Positions 8,806 through 17,985 of a stretch of DNA of 64,000 nucleotides are shown piece by piece. A program made the position numbers and the translations under genes. The stretch is from Lachnospiraceae bacterium (lineage in GTDB: Bacteria > Bacillota > Clostridia > Lachnospirales > Lachnospiraceae). Numbering within the stretch: position 1 is the stretch's first letter; every line of letters starts with the position of its first letter. Under the pieces are notes generated by a model. It was not told the DNA's origin, did not search any database, and was given only the letters and a program-made list of their open reading frames with translations. The stretch is from contig JAGAMY010000020.1 in the NCBI GenBank assembly GCA_017624495.1, positions 1 to 64,000 on the forward strand. The letters are read 5' to 3'.

Positions 8806-9241
8806 CCTGATTCATATCTTCCTTCTGTCCGATTTTCTTTTTCATAGTTACTTTTGTGCCGCATCCAGGCTTTGATTCCACAAAGATTTCATCCATAAAA
8901 GCTTCCATAAAGGCAAAGCCCATGCCCGAGCGTTCCTGCTCCGGTTTTGTGGTATAAAAAGGCTCCATCGCCTTTCTTACATCCGCCATACCGATTCCTT
9001 TGTCTTCTACTACAATGCTTACTTCATTATCCTTTAAAATACAGGACAAAATTACCTTTCCCTCCTGTTTTTCATATCCATGTATAATCGCATTGGTAAC
9101 GGCTTCCGATACCGCTGTTTTTACATCTGCAACCTCGTCTAATGTGGGATTTAACTGGGTTAAAAATGCAGCAACTGCAACTCTGGCAAATCCTTCATTT
9201 ACTGACTTTGCATCAAATTCTACACACATTTCGTTATTCAT
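8780..9241 (-). CDS. spoIIAB: Anti-sigma F factor and SpoIIAA kinase SpoIIAB
   Basis: SpoIIAB binds and blocks SigF and phosphorylates SpoIIAA. It is a GHKL-fold ATP-binding protein: VSEAVTNAIIHGY (N box), EDKGIGM (G1 box) and ERSGMGFAFMEAFMD (G2 box). The open frame runs back to 9346, but the ATG at 9241, behind GGAGGAAAAG, gives 153 aa, close to the family norm of about 145. The longer version would overlap spoIIAA by 80 bp with a basic, non-conserved-looking tail. Confidence 0.95.
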   Translation of the reverse strand: MNNEMCVEFDAKSVNEGFARVAVAAFLTQLNPTLDEVADVKTAVSEAVTNAIIHGYEKQEGKVILSCILKDNEVSIVVEDKGIGMADVRKAMEPFYTTKPEQERSGMGFAFMEAFMDEIFVESKPGCGTKVTMKKKIGQKEDMNQDGCGDSSY

Positions 9242-9266
9242 TTTTCTTTTCCTCCGCTTTTTATTT

Positions 9267-9590
9267 CTAAATGCCTGTCTGTATTTTTGCCACTTTAATG
9301 AGTTTATGTAAGCCGGATACAACAAAAATTTTCTGTACCCGTGCATTTAAGTTCACTGCTTCCACTTCGCCATTCTGATAGCCCATGCTTTTACAGCGTC
9401 CGATGAGTACACCTATACCGGAGCTGTCCATAAATTCCGTACCGGAAAAATCAAAAATGAGTTTATGTATACGATATGCATTTATCAACAGGTCTGCTTC
9501 TTTTCGCAACTGTTCTGCACAATGATGATCCACCTCCCTTGGCATGGTAATTGTCATACATCCTTCTTTTAACTGATATTTACACTCCAT
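9267..9590 (-). CDS. spoIIAA: Anti-sigma F factor antagonist SpoIIAA
   Basis: This STAS-domain protein frees SigF by binding SpoIIAB when dephosphorylated. The phosphorylation site motif FMDSSGIG is at residues 53-60, with the target serine at 56/57. The 107-aa length fits the family. It is the first gene of the spoIIA operon, with AAGGAG before the ATG. No convincing SigH promoter could be picked out in the 70 bp upstream, which also hold the terminator of the preceding gene. Confidence 0.95.
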   Translation of the reverse strand: MECKYQLKEGCMTITMPREVDHHCAEQLRKEADLLINAYRIHKLIFDFSGTEFMDSSGIGVLIGRCKSMGYQNGEVEAVNLNARVQKIFVVSGLHKLIKVAKIQTGI

Positions 9591-9613
9591 CTTATTCTCC
9601 TTTCCTATTATGA

Positions 9614-9651
9614 TAAAAAAAGACGCAAACCTGTCTGGTTTAACGTCTTTT
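9614..9651 (-). terminator. Rho-independent terminator of the TPR gene
   Basis: On the minus strand, AAAGACG-TTAAACC pairs with GGTTTG-CGTCTTT across a 5-base loop and runs into seven Ts. It separates the TPR-protein gene from spoIIAA. Confidence 0.85.
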
Positions 9652-9662
9652 GTATGCTTGTT

Positions 9663-11087
9663 TTATTCGGTTGTTTCCGTTGTTTCTGTTGTTTCCGGCA
9701 GCCTGTTCGGATATATTCCCTGAGCGGCTGCTTCATCCAGGCATGCCTGGGAAGTTCTTGCCCTTTCCGTTCCCGGATAGTTTTCCACCATCTTCTGGTA
9801 GTAGTTTACGGCATCCTGCATATTTCCTGCTTTACGGTAGGACTGTGCAAGATAGTATACGGCATTTCCATCTTCATAGGTTTCATCCATTTCTACAACG
9901 CTCTTTAATCTATCCACCGCCGTTGTATAATCACCCCTTGAATATGCCTTGTAGCCTTCATCATAGGCTGTTACAATGTATTTTTCATTGACTCTCGCCT
10001 TTAAATCTGTATACATAACCTTGGCACTGCTGCTTAAATCCGCTTCATTTACCTGCTCTATGGCACTTCCTGATGCATTCATATCCTCATTTGCATAGGC
10101 AGAATATGCACTTAAAAGCTGCTCATAGGATGCCATTTTTGATTCTGTTTCGTTCGTGGAATCCTTCGCTTTTTCCACTTTTTTTGTCAGCTTCTCCACG
10201 TCCTTTTCAAGAGCGGTTATCTCCTGTTCTTTTGTGGAAATTGTGTCATTTGCTGCTTTTAATGCAGTATTTGCATCATTTTTTGCCTGCTGTCTGATAT
10301 TTGGCACAAGAAGATACGCTGTAATGGCAATACCTAATACTACACCAATCACAATATTTACGATTGTTGTCCATGCAGAATTATCCTTAAAATGTGCCGG
10401 CATGATGATGGTTTCATTCCCACTCTGGTAAGAAATCAAATCATCATTCTTTTTCTTTTTCGGATTGCCTTCCCGCAATTTACGCTCCACTTCTTTTACA
10501 TAACGTAAAGTAATGGTATTGTTTGTGTCAATTTTTGCTGCACTTCGAAGGGCTTTTTTTGCCTGATCATATCTGCCCTCTTCCATGTAAAGCAAGGCTA
10601 AAAGCTGATGACCTTTTACTAATTTAGGATTTAAGGAAAGTACCTTTTTTAATTGGATAATTGCTAAATCTTTGCTGTTTTGTCTGCAATACAGCAATGC
10701 CTGATTGTATTTTTTTATGGTCTGGTTGATGGTTTCAAGCCTGCCGGAATTACTTTGGATTTCTTTTAAGTACTTGCTGGCTGCATTGTTTCTGCTTTTA
10801 TAATTTTTACTAATCACCCATTCGCTTAATGCTGCAACGGTTTCTCCCATTTCAAAGTAAACCAGTCCTAAGAGATTTCTGGCATCAATGTGCATTTTGT
10901 TCAACTGAAGGCTCTTTTTGAGACTTTCTACGGCACCTGTAAGATTTCTTACACTCGCACGTTCTAAACCTTCGTTGTAATAGCTATTGGATGCTTTTAT
11001 AATTTTTTTGTATATTTTTACATCTACACCACACTGCTCACAATAATGTGCCCGGCTAAGTGGTGCACCACAATTATAACATTCCAT
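9663..11087 (-). CDS. Zinc-ribbon/TPR membrane protein
   Basis: The 474-aa protein begins with a zinc-ribbon (CYNCGAPL...YCEQCG, Cys 3, 6, 15 and 18), then cytoplasmic tetratricopeptide repeats at about 30-210 (e.g. ARNLLGLVYFEMGE, GHQLLALLYMEEGRYDQAK). One membrane helix follows at about 240-262 (WTTIVNIVIGVVLGIAITAYL), then a coiled coil (about 270-315) and extracytoplasmic TPRs (YYLAQSYRKAGNMQDAV). The tail is Thr/Glu-rich. TPRs on both sides of the membrane suggest a scaffold; I cannot name a partner. A 45-aa gene lies 19 bp upstream and a terminator follows, so the two form a small unit. Confidence 0.85.
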   Translation of the reverse strand: MECYNCGAPLSRAHYCEQCGVDVKIYKKIIKASNSYYNEGLERASVRNLTGAVESLKKSLQLNKMHIDARNLLGLVYFEMGETVAALSEWVISKNYKSRNNAASKYLKEIQSNSGRLETINQTIKKYNQALLYCRQNSKDLAIIQLKKVLSLNPKLVKGHQLLALLYMEEGRYDQAKKALRSAAKIDTNNTITLRYVKEVERKLREGNPKKKKNDDLISYQSGNETIIMPAHFKDNSAWTTIVNIVIGVVLGIAITAYLLVPNIRQQAKNDANTALKAANDTISTKEQEITALEKDVEKLTKKVEKAKDSTNETESKMASYEQLLSAYSAYANEDMNASGSAIEQVNEADLSSSAKVMYTDLKARVNEKYIVTAYDEGYKAYSRGDYTTAVDRLKSVVEMDETYEDGNAVYYLAQSYRKAGNMQDAVNYYQKMVENYPGTERARTSQACLDEAAAQGIYPNRLPETTETTETTE

Positions 11088-11106
11088 ATTTTACCTCTAC
11101 CTTTAC

Positions 11107-11244
11107 TTACTGATGTTTCTCTTTCATCATTTCAATCAGAATGTCTGTCATATCTGTTAAATCACGATTATAAATCGCATCTTCTGCTTCTTCAACTTCA
11201 AGACTTGGCTGGAATTTTTTTAATTCTTCTTCAAAATTTATCAT
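11107..11244 (-). CDS. Small acidic protein (45 aa)
   Basis: This short frame runs from the ATG at 11244 to TAA at 11107. It begins MINFEEELKKFQPSLEVEEA and ends EMMKEKHQ, with a strong CAGGAGG site 6 bp before the start. The composition is acidic and helical, consistent with a small cytoplasmic adaptor. It stops 19 bp before the TPR gene and follows the valS terminator, so the pair is probably co-transcribed. No function can be assigned. Confidence 0.75.
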   Translation of the reverse strand: MINFEEELKKFQPSLEVEEAEDAIYNRDLTDMTDILIEMMKEKHQ

Positions 11245-11280
11245 CACTTGCCTCCTGTAATTTATATATCTGAACAATTA

Positions 11281-11316
11281 GAAAACCACTATACCTTTTA
11301 TAATATAGTGGTTCTC
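11281..11316 (-). terminator. Terminator after valS
   Basis: On the minus strand GAACCACTATA and TATAGTGGTTTTC form an 11-bp stem with a ~10-base loop, ending in a short T run, about 100 bp after the valS stop. Confidence 0.75.
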
Positions 11317-11412
11317 CTATGCTTATGCAAGCAAAAAAATGTTAAGTTTTTATTATCTTATCGCAACATTTTGCACAAATTTGCAACTTTTTCCCAGAAT
11401 TTACAACATTCG

Positions 11413-14061
11413 TTATTTTATAGAAGCTAACTGTGCTTTTACCTGCTCCATCATCTGTTCGTATTTTGCAAGCTTTTCTTTTTCTTCTGCTACCTTTGCT
11501 TCCGGTGCTTTGCTTAAGAAACGTTCATTGCTTAACATACCTTTCGAACGGGCAAGCTCTTTTTCTAAACGTGCCTGCTCTTTTTCTAAACGTTCTTTTT
11601 CTTTTGCCATATCTACTAAGTCCTCTAATGGGATGTAAACTACGGCATCCGGGATAACAACGGATACGGCATCCTCGGAAATTCCTGCTTTGTCAGCCTG
11701 TACAAGTACTTCACTTGCACCCATCAGACCTGCATACATATCTTTTTCTGCTTCAAAGATATCGCGAACTTCTGTATTATCAGATACGATGTATACAGTT
11801 GCTTTTCTTGATGGTGGTACATCCATTTCGGAACGACGGTTTCTTACGCTCTTAACTAACTCTTTGCAGCGTTCTACCATGGCTTCTTCTTTGGCAAAAT
11901 CACGCTCTGTGGTATATACCGGCCAGTCTGCAAGCATAATGGTATCTGCCTGTGGATGTAATGTACAGAAAATTTCTTCTGTAATAAATGGCATAAATGG
12001 ATGCAGCATCTTTAATGCCTGTGTCAGTACTTCTTTTAATGTCCAAAGTGCTGTGTTAGCAGATACCGGATTCTGTTCACGGTTATAGGTACGACGTTTT
12101 GTCATTTCGATATACCAGTCACAGAATTCATCCCAAATGAAATCATATACCTTCTGTACGGCAATACCCATTTCGTATTTATCCATGTTTTCAGTCATTT
12201 CTTTTGCAAGATTATTTACCTTGGATAAAATCCACTTATCTTCTGCAAGGAAGTCTTCTTTTGCAGGGGTAGAAAGTTCTGTATCCCCAATATTCATCAT
12301 GATGAAACGGGAAGCGTTCCATACTTTATTGGCAAAGTTACGGGAATTTTCTACTCTTTCCCAATAGAAACGCATATCATTTCCCGGTGCATTACCTGTA
12401 ATTAATGTCAGACGAAGTGCATCTGCACCATATTTATCAATAACTTCTAATGGGTCAATACCATTGCCTAAGGATTTACTCATTTTACGTCCCTGTGAGT
12501 CACGAACAAGACCATGGAATAATACGGTATGGAATGGTGCTTTTCCCATCTGTGCATAACCGGAGAAAATCATACGGATTACCCAGAAGAAAATAATATC
12601 ATATCCGGTAACTAATACGTCATTTGGATAGAAATAATCTAAATCTTCTGTTTTTTCCGGCCAGCCTAATGTGGAGAATGGCCATAGTGCAGAAGAGAAC
12701 CATGTATCTAAGGTGTCCTCATCCTGTTTCATGTGTACGCAGCCACATTTCGGACATTTTTCCGGTGCATTTTTTGCAACTACCATTTCCCCACATTCTT
12801 CGCAGTAATATGCCGGAATTCTGTGTCCCCACCAGAGCTGTCTGGAAATACACCAGTCACGGATATTGTCTGTCCAGTTGAAGTAGGTCTTTTCCATACG
12901 TTTTGGAAGAAGGTTAATTTCTCCATTTTTTACGCCTTCAATGGCTGGTTTGATTAACTCATCCATTTTTACGAACCACTGCTGTTTAATCATCGGTTCT
13001 ACGGTTGTCTTACAACGGTCATGGGTTCCTACATTGTGGGAATGTGGCACAACCTTTACAAGAAGTCCCATCTCTTCTAATTCTTTTACTAATGCTTCTC
13101 TACATTCATAACGATCCATACCTGCAAATTTGCCGGCACCGGAATTCATTACTGCATCGTCACCAATCACAACGATTTCTTCTAAGTTGTGACGTTTTCC
13201 TACTTCAAAGTCGTTAGGGTCATGTGCCGGTGTGATTTTTACGCAACCGGTTCCAAATTCTTTGTCTACATAAGAATCTGCAATGACCGGAATTTCACGA
13301 TTGATAAATGGAAGCATTAAGGTCTTTCCGATAATATCCTTGTATCTTTCGTCTTCCGGGTTTACGGCAACTGCAGTATCTCCAAACATGGTCTCCGGTC
13401 TGGTGGTTGCGATTTCTACAAATCTGCCTTCCTCACCAACTACCGGATAGTTGATATGCCAGAAGAATCCATCCTGCTCCTCATGCTCTACCTCTGCATC
13501 GGAAATGGAGGTCTGACAAACCGGACACCAGTTTACGATACGGGAGCCTTTGTAAATATAGCCTTCTTCATATAATTTGATAAATACTTCCAAAACGGCA
13601 TCTGAGCAGCCTTCATCCATGGTAAAGCGTTCTCTTTCCCAGTCTGCGGAGGAGCCTAATTTCTTTAACTGTCTGATAATACGTCCGCCGTATTCTTCTC
13701 TCCACTCCCAGCATTTTTCAAGGAAACCTTCTCTGCCTAAATCGTCTTTATTGATGCCCTGTTCTTTTAAATGCTCGATAACCTTAACTTCTGTAGCAAT
13801 GGCTGCGTGGTCTGTTCCCGGCTGCCACAATGCATTGTAGCCCTGCATTCTTTTATAACGGATTAAAATATCCTGCATGGTGTTGTCTAAGGCATGTCCC
13901 ATGTGTAACTGTCCTGTAATATTTGGCGGTGGCATTACGATAGTAAATGGTTTTTTACTTTTATCTGCCTTGGCATGAAAATATCCATTGTCTTCCCATT
14001 TTTTGTAAAGACGGTCTTCAATCCCTTTTGGATCATAGGTCTTTGCTAATTCTTTGCTCAT
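11413..14061 (-). CDS. valS: Valyl-tRNA synthetase
   Basis: ValS charges tRNA-Val and edits mis-activated threonine. The 882-aa class I synthetase shows the HIGH-type motif GQLHMGHAL (about 51-59), the CP1 editing insertion with TTRPETMFGD, a zinc knuckle (CEECGEM...CPKCG), KMSKSLGNG near 530 and a C-terminal coiled-coil tRNA-binding arm (MAKEKERLEKEQARLEKEL). Expression is under a T-box leader ending 60 bp upstream. Confidence 0.98.
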   Translation of the reverse strand: MSKELAKTYDPKGIEDRLYKKWEDNGYFHAKADKSKKPFTIVMPPPNITGQLHMGHALDNTMQDILIRYKRMQGYNALWQPGTDHAAIATEVKVIEHLKEQGINKDDLGREGFLEKCWEWREEYGGRIIRQLKKLGSSADWERERFTMDEGCSDAVLEVFIKLYEEGYIYKGSRIVNWCPVCQTSISDAEVEHEEQDGFFWHINYPVVGEEGRFVEIATTRPETMFGDTAVAVNPEDERYKDIIGKTLMLPFINREIPVIADSYVDKEFGTGCVKITPAHDPNDFEVGKRHNLEEIVVIGDDAVMNSGAGKFAGMDRYECREALVKELEEMGLLVKVVPHSHNVGTHDRCKTTVEPMIKQQWFVKMDELIKPAIEGVKNGEINLLPKRMEKTYFNWTDNIRDWCISRQLWWGHRIPAYYCEECGEMVVAKNAPEKCPKCGCVHMKQDEDTLDTWFSSALWPFSTLGWPEKTEDLDYFYPNDVLVTGYDIIFFWVIRMIFSGYAQMGKAPFHTVLFHGLVRDSQGRKMSKSLGNGIDPLEVIDKYGADALRLTLITGNAPGNDMRFYWERVENSRNFANKVWNASRFIMMNIGDTELSTPAKEDFLAEDKWILSKVNNLAKEMTENMDKYEMGIAVQKVYDFIWDEFCDWYIEMTKRRTYNREQNPVSANTALWTLKEVLTQALKMLHPFMPFITEEIFCTLHPQADTIMLADWPVYTTERDFAKEEAMVERCKELVKSVRNRRSEMDVPPSRKATVYIVSDNTEVRDIFEAEKDMYAGLMGASEVLVQADKAGISEDAVSVVIPDAVVYIPLEDLVDMAKEKERLEKEQARLEKELARSKGMLSNERFLSKAPEAKVAEEKEKLAKYEQMMEQVKAQLASIK

Positions 14062-14121
14062 TTTTATTCTCCTTTTGCATCTAAAATATATAGTAACTGC
14101 AAGGGCACAAGTTTTGATAAA

Positions 14122-14389
14122 AAGAAAAGCCCTCGGAAGATTCTATCTTCCAAGGGCGAATAAACTGCGCGGTACCACCTTGCTTGTATAACGGGAATGT
14201 CATACATCTCTCCATCTTTAACGGAATGACCCGTGAAAACCTACTTACGCAAAAGCTTGCGGTTCAGCTTCCCAGTTCAAAAGCTACCTTCCACATACCG
14301 TGTTCTAAGCTGTCTTGCACCCGATGGACAACTCTCTCTGGAGGGCGTATATGTGTACTCCTCTTTCTCATTACTTTTCTGCATATAAC
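14122..14389 (-). ncRNA. T-box riboswitch (valS leader)
   Basis: On the minus strand the conserved T-box bulge sequence AAGGTGGTACCGCGC occurs at 14167-14182. It is followed by a terminator (GCCCTtGGAAGAT with ATCTTCCgAGGGC, then TTTTCTTTTT, 14122-14157). Upstream lies a long Stem I region including the AGAGAGAG loop-type segment. Uncharged tRNA-Val should pair with the T-box and favour the antiterminator. A GUA triplet is at 14296-14298 in the right part of Stem I, but the folding is ambiguous and I do not assign the specifier firmly. Confidence 0.92.
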
Positions 14390-14396
14390 TTTTATT

Positions 14397-14425
14397 ATAG
14401 TACGCAGAAATTCTTTTTTTGTCAA
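14397..14425 (-). promoter_or_regulatory. Promoter of the valS T-box transcript
   Basis: On the minus strand a perfect TTGACA (14420-14425) is followed after 17 bp by TACTAT (14397-14402). An overlapping TATAAT (14394-14399) is also possible at 20-bp spacing. It starts 17 bp after the stop of the upstream GGDEF-EAL gene. Confidence 0.65.
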
Positions 14426-14441
14426 GAACAAACTATTCTTT

Positions 14442-17342
14442 TTATTTACGCATGCGGTCAGTTACATCTGCTATAAATACATAGAAAATACTATTTCCTT
14501 TTTCAGATGTGTCTAAATGTCCACAGTCGGTTATCCAGCGTACCTCACCATCTTTGCGGATAATACGGTATTCCACATAATCTTCGCAGCGTTCTGATGT
14601 TCGTACTTGTTCTGCAATTTCAGCTTCTACTCTCGCTAAATCATCGGGATGTACCACACCTCTAAAGGAATTTCCTGTCAAATCCCTAAATTCCTGAATC
14701 GTCTCGCAGCCAAATATCTTTAATACCTGTGCATTCGCATAGAGTATCTGTTCATCTCTTTCTGCCCGGTAAATGAAAAATCCATCTGTCGTATGGGCTA
14801 AAAGCTCTGCCATATTTCTTCTGCGCTTGCGCTCTTCTTCTTTGAAAACAGCATCAATGGTACGCATGGTCATTACTGCTGCCTGCGGAACTCCGTTTAC
14901 ACGCTCACTGACACAAACATTAATGAGACTCCATTCTTCTTCCCCTGTTTCCATCTGCTTTTTAAATTTATATTCGATGGTATCTTTTGTGGCTAATTCA
15001 CGCTTTAATGCATCATTAGACAGGAATTTACGGATGTTTCCTTCATCATATGGCAATATCTTACCTGTGGCAAACCATCTGTCAATAACCTTCTGATAAT
15101 TTCCCCGCTCTAACAAATGATCCTGATCCGGATAAATCATCCGGTAATAATCATCCTCTAAATGTACATAATAAATCTCCTGATATGCCTGCATCATGCT
15201 CTGCAATGCATCTTCATGAATATGCCTATGCGTGACATCACTTATCATAAGTGTCAGATAACCATACTCAAACTGGTACAAAGTAAGCTGCAGATATCTA
15301 AAAGTCACCGGACTATAGGCATAATACGTTACTTCTTCGCCTAAATATGCCGCCTGATATGCTTTTTCAAGCATAAGACCGGTTTTTCCTTCAAACAGCT
15401 TAATCGCAAGATTTCTTAAACGCTGCATATTACCACAGATGTTTTCTAATTCTCTATTGGCATATACCATATCATAATCGTATGGCTTACCATCTGCATC
15501 TAACAGAAGCTTTGCTACACCCATGGCACATGGCATATCTCCATAATACTCTTCTAAATGCTTGTGCTGTTTTTCTGTCAGTTCTTTTATGGCTTCTGTC
15601 TGTATAGAGCCTCTGTGTTTTTCTTCTTTCAAAAATGTCATGTCTGTAAGAGAACTGTAAAATAACTTATGTCCTTCTCTTTCCCGCAGGAAAAATACTC
15701 TCAAATATACCCATAACATTTTTCCGTCAGCTCTAAGATAATGTACATATCCCTGTGCTCCATTTATCGGATTGGAATATGCCTGTTCAAACAGAGATAA
15801 CAGCCTGTTCTGCTCTTCTCTTGGCACATGACTCCAGAATTTGCGGCTTTCGTCCGCATCTGTACCGTTATTAATGCCTGCTAATTGATAATACTGGTCA
15901 TTTACACGGGTAATTTCTATTTTGTTTTCATAAACATCATAGAAAGCCGTAGCACCAAAAAGATTATTCAGCATGGTATCACTAAAAATGTTGCTGTCTA
16001 AAAATTCCCGTACATGCAGCGGTTCAAACTGCTTACACCACAAGCCGTTAAAATCTAGCTTTTTCTCATCCGTCAAAATCTTTTCAAATTCATCAATCGG
16101 CAGTGGTTTATAGTAATAAAAGCCCTGCGTATACCGACAACCCATGCCAAGAAGAAAATCTTCCTGTGCTTTCGTTTCTACACCTTCTACAATAATCGGA
16201 ACACCCATCTGACGTGACATATTCACCACAGATTCTAAGATACCGATACCCTTTTCCATGTCATTTTCGCCGATTTCCAGAAAACGCATATCGATTTTCA
16301 ACACATCAACTGCAAGATTTTTCAGCATATTCAAGGATGAATAACCACTTCCAAAATCATCCATCATGACAAGAAATCCTGCTTCCTGCAAATCCTTAAC
16401 GGTTCTCTTAATCTTGTCATTATTTTCTGCATAGGCACTTTCTGTAATTTCGATTTTGAGCATTTTTGTATCTAAATCGTATTTATGTATAAGCTGTGTC
16501 AAAAACTCCGGCACATTCATGGAAAAAATGTCTATCCGGGATACATTGATGGATATCGGTACCGGATGATACCCTCTGTCTAACCAGCTACGAATCCATT
16601 CACATACCTTTTCCCATACATAGCGGTCAAGGTCTGCAATAAATCCATTTTTTTCTAAAACCGGAATAAATACTCCCGGTGAAATAAGCCCCTTACTATG
16701 ATGCCGCCAGCGAACCAATGACTCTGCTCCGACAATTTTACCTGTGGATATATCGCACTGCGGCTGGGCAAAAAAGGTAAATTCCTGATTATCCAGTGCT
16801 GTCTGTATCTCTGAAAGAAGCATAATCTCTTCTTCTATCGAATCCGACATACTATCATCATAATAGCAAATCCGTTTGGCATAATTTCCAATAATATGAG
16901 AAAGCGCAAGTGTAGCTCTGTCATATAATGCCATTGCGGAAAGTGAAACGTCATCAATACAGTACACACCAAATGCCGGCAGAAAGCCTACGGTGTTACT
17001 AATTTTCTTAATACCTGCAGAAATGTCTTTTTTGAGTTTTTTCAGTATGTCCTTCTGATTTGGCATAAGAATACCAAAATTATCGCCACCTAAATATCCG
17101 GCAATACCATGCCATTCGTCTGCAATGTATTTTACGCAATCTGCTACATATTCTAAAAGATAATCGCCTTCTTTTCTGCCATATATCTTATTGAACAGGC
17201 GGAAATGCTCAATATCTATGGCAACCAGACAATATGTATTCGGCTCTAACTGTGTAAGCCGTTCATCTACCTTTTCAAAAAAAGTTTTCTCGTTATATAA
17301 TCCTGTCAGCGGATGTATTTTTTCACACATCTGTCCACCCAT
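14442..17342 (-). CDS. GGDEF-EAL-PAS protein, probable cyclic di-GMP phosphodiesterase
   Basis: Domain order in 966 aa is a GGDEF domain (~10-165) with a degenerate signature GGDNF near 86, an EAL domain (~185-430) with ESLVRW near 210, EITESA and DDFGSGYSSL near 330, and then two or three PAS-like sensor regions, the last with DEQILYANAQVLKIFG and RIIRKDGEVRWITD. The EAL catalytic set looks intact while the cyclase half looks inactive, so hydrolysis of cyclic di-GMP is the likely output. I start at the ATG at 17342 behind GGGAGGGG; upstream GTG/ATG codons (17369, 17363, 17357) have poorer sites. An HPt protein and a tiny membrane protein precede it. Confidence 0.85.
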   Translation of the reverse strand: MGGQMCEKIHPLTGLYNEKTFFEKVDERLTQLEPNTYCLVAIDIEHFRLFNKIYGRKEGDYLLEYVADCVKYIADEWHGIAGYLGGDNFGILMPNQKDILKKLKKDISAGIKKISNTVGFLPAFGVYCIDDVSLSAMALYDRATLALSHIIGNYAKRICYYDDSMSDSIEEEIMLLSEIQTALDNQEFTFFAQPQCDISTGKIVGAESLVRWRHHSKGLISPGVFIPVLEKNGFIADLDRYVWEKVCEWIRSWLDRGYHPVPISINVSRIDIFSMNVPEFLTQLIHKYDLDTKMLKIEITESAYAENNDKIKRTVKDLQEAGFLVMMDDFGSGYSSLNMLKNLAVDVLKIDMRFLEIGENDMEKGIGILESVVNMSRQMGVPIIVEGVETKAQEDFLLGMGCRYTQGFYYYKPLPIDEFEKILTDEKKLDFNGLWCKQFEPLHVREFLDSNIFSDTMLNNLFGATAFYDVYENKIEITRVNDQYYQLAGINNGTDADESRKFWSHVPREEQNRLLSLFEQAYSNPINGAQGYVHYLRADGKMLWVYLRVFFLREREGHKLFYSSLTDMTFLKEEKHRGSIQTEAIKELTEKQHKHLEEYYGDMPCAMGVAKLLLDADGKPYDYDMVYANRELENICGNMQRLRNLAIKLFEGKTGLMLEKAYQAAYLGEEVTYYAYSPVTFRYLQLTLYQFEYGYLTLMISDVTHRHIHEDALQSMMQAYQEIYYVHLEDDYYRMIYPDQDHLLERGNYQKVIDRWFATGKILPYDEGNIRKFLSNDALKRELATKDTIEYKFKKQMETGEEEWSLINVCVSERVNGVPQAAVMTMRTIDAVFKEEERKRRRNMAELLAHTTDGFFIYRAERDEQILYANAQVLKIFGCETIQEFRDLTGNSFRGVVHPDDLARVEAEIAEQVRTSERCEDYVEYRIIRKDGEVRWITDCGHLDTSEKGNSIFYVFIADVTDRMRK

Positions 17343-17381
17343 GCTATCCCCTCCCATCTGCATGGACACTTCACTTCTGTG

Positions 17382-17519
17382 TTATTCCTCTTCTTCTATA
17401 TTTTTATTGACAATTGCACCTACCGCTCCAGATACTGCGGACACTACTGCAATTACTGCTACAATCACTACAAATAAAATAATAATCCCAAAAAAAATGA
17501 GTAATCCACTTTCTGTCAT
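17382..17519 (-). CDS. Tiny single-pass membrane protein (45 aa)
   Basis: An ATG at 17519 with AGGAGG 8 bp upstream opens a 45-aa protein: short MTESG start, one long hydrophobic helix rich in Ile/Val/Ala (residues ~5-33), and an acidic NKNIEEEE tail. The frame is open further back to 17567, but that would run into the HPt gene and lacks a ribosome site. It lies between the HPt and GGDEF-EAL genes and may be a membrane partner of one of them; that is inference from position only. Confidence 0.65.
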   Translation of the reverse strand: MTESGLLIFFGIIILFVVIVAVIAVVSAVSGAVGAIVNKNIEEEE

Positions 17520-17550
17520 CTCTCTTCCTCCTATGGTCTGTCTCTTTTCC

Positions 17551-17904
17551 TTATTCTGCACAGGCATCCCGAAGTATGCCCATAATCTTTTGATATTCTG
17601 CTATAACCTGTGGCATAATATGCTCTGCCTTCTCTGTATCATTTCCCCGAAGAGCCTCCACTAATTCGCAAAAAATATCATAAAGCTTTTCTATACTCAA
17701 TGTACCCGTTACGCCCTTTAATGCATGTGCTGTTTCAAATGCATCTGCATATGCACCATCTTGCATTTCTTTTTCTAATTGTAAAAAATTCGAATCATCC
17801 ATAAACTGTTTTAAATATTTTTCATATATAGGTACTTTGCCGGAAAAACGCTTCAAACCTTCTGCATAATTGATACCGGATGCCATCAACTTTTCCTGAT
17901 TCAT
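17551..17904 (-). CDS. HPt (histidine phosphotransfer) domain protein
   Basis: The 117-aa all-helical protein carries the HPt signature AHALKGVTGTL with the phospho-accepting His at residue 60. Such proteins shuttle phosphate between a hybrid kinase and a response regulator. No receiver or hybrid kinase gene adjoins it, and the neighbour downstream is a cyclic di-GMP protein. A GGGGGACAAGG site precedes the ATG. Confidence 0.87.
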   Translation of the reverse strand: MNQEKLMASGINYAEGLKRFSGKVPIYEKYLKQFMDDSNFLQLEKEMQDGAYADAFETAHALKGVTGTLSIEKLYDIFCELVEALRGNDTEKAEHIMPQVIAEYQKIMGILRDACAE

Positions 17905-17985
17905 AGGCCTTGTCCCCCTTTTTCCCTATACTATCATCATTATAATACTTTCGTACTACAAATGGAATATCCAATTTCTTATTTT

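Noticed and set aside
9603..9680. SigH promoter for the spoIIA operon
   Set aside because: No AGGA..GAAT pair with correct spacing could be found in the gap or the end of the TPR gene.
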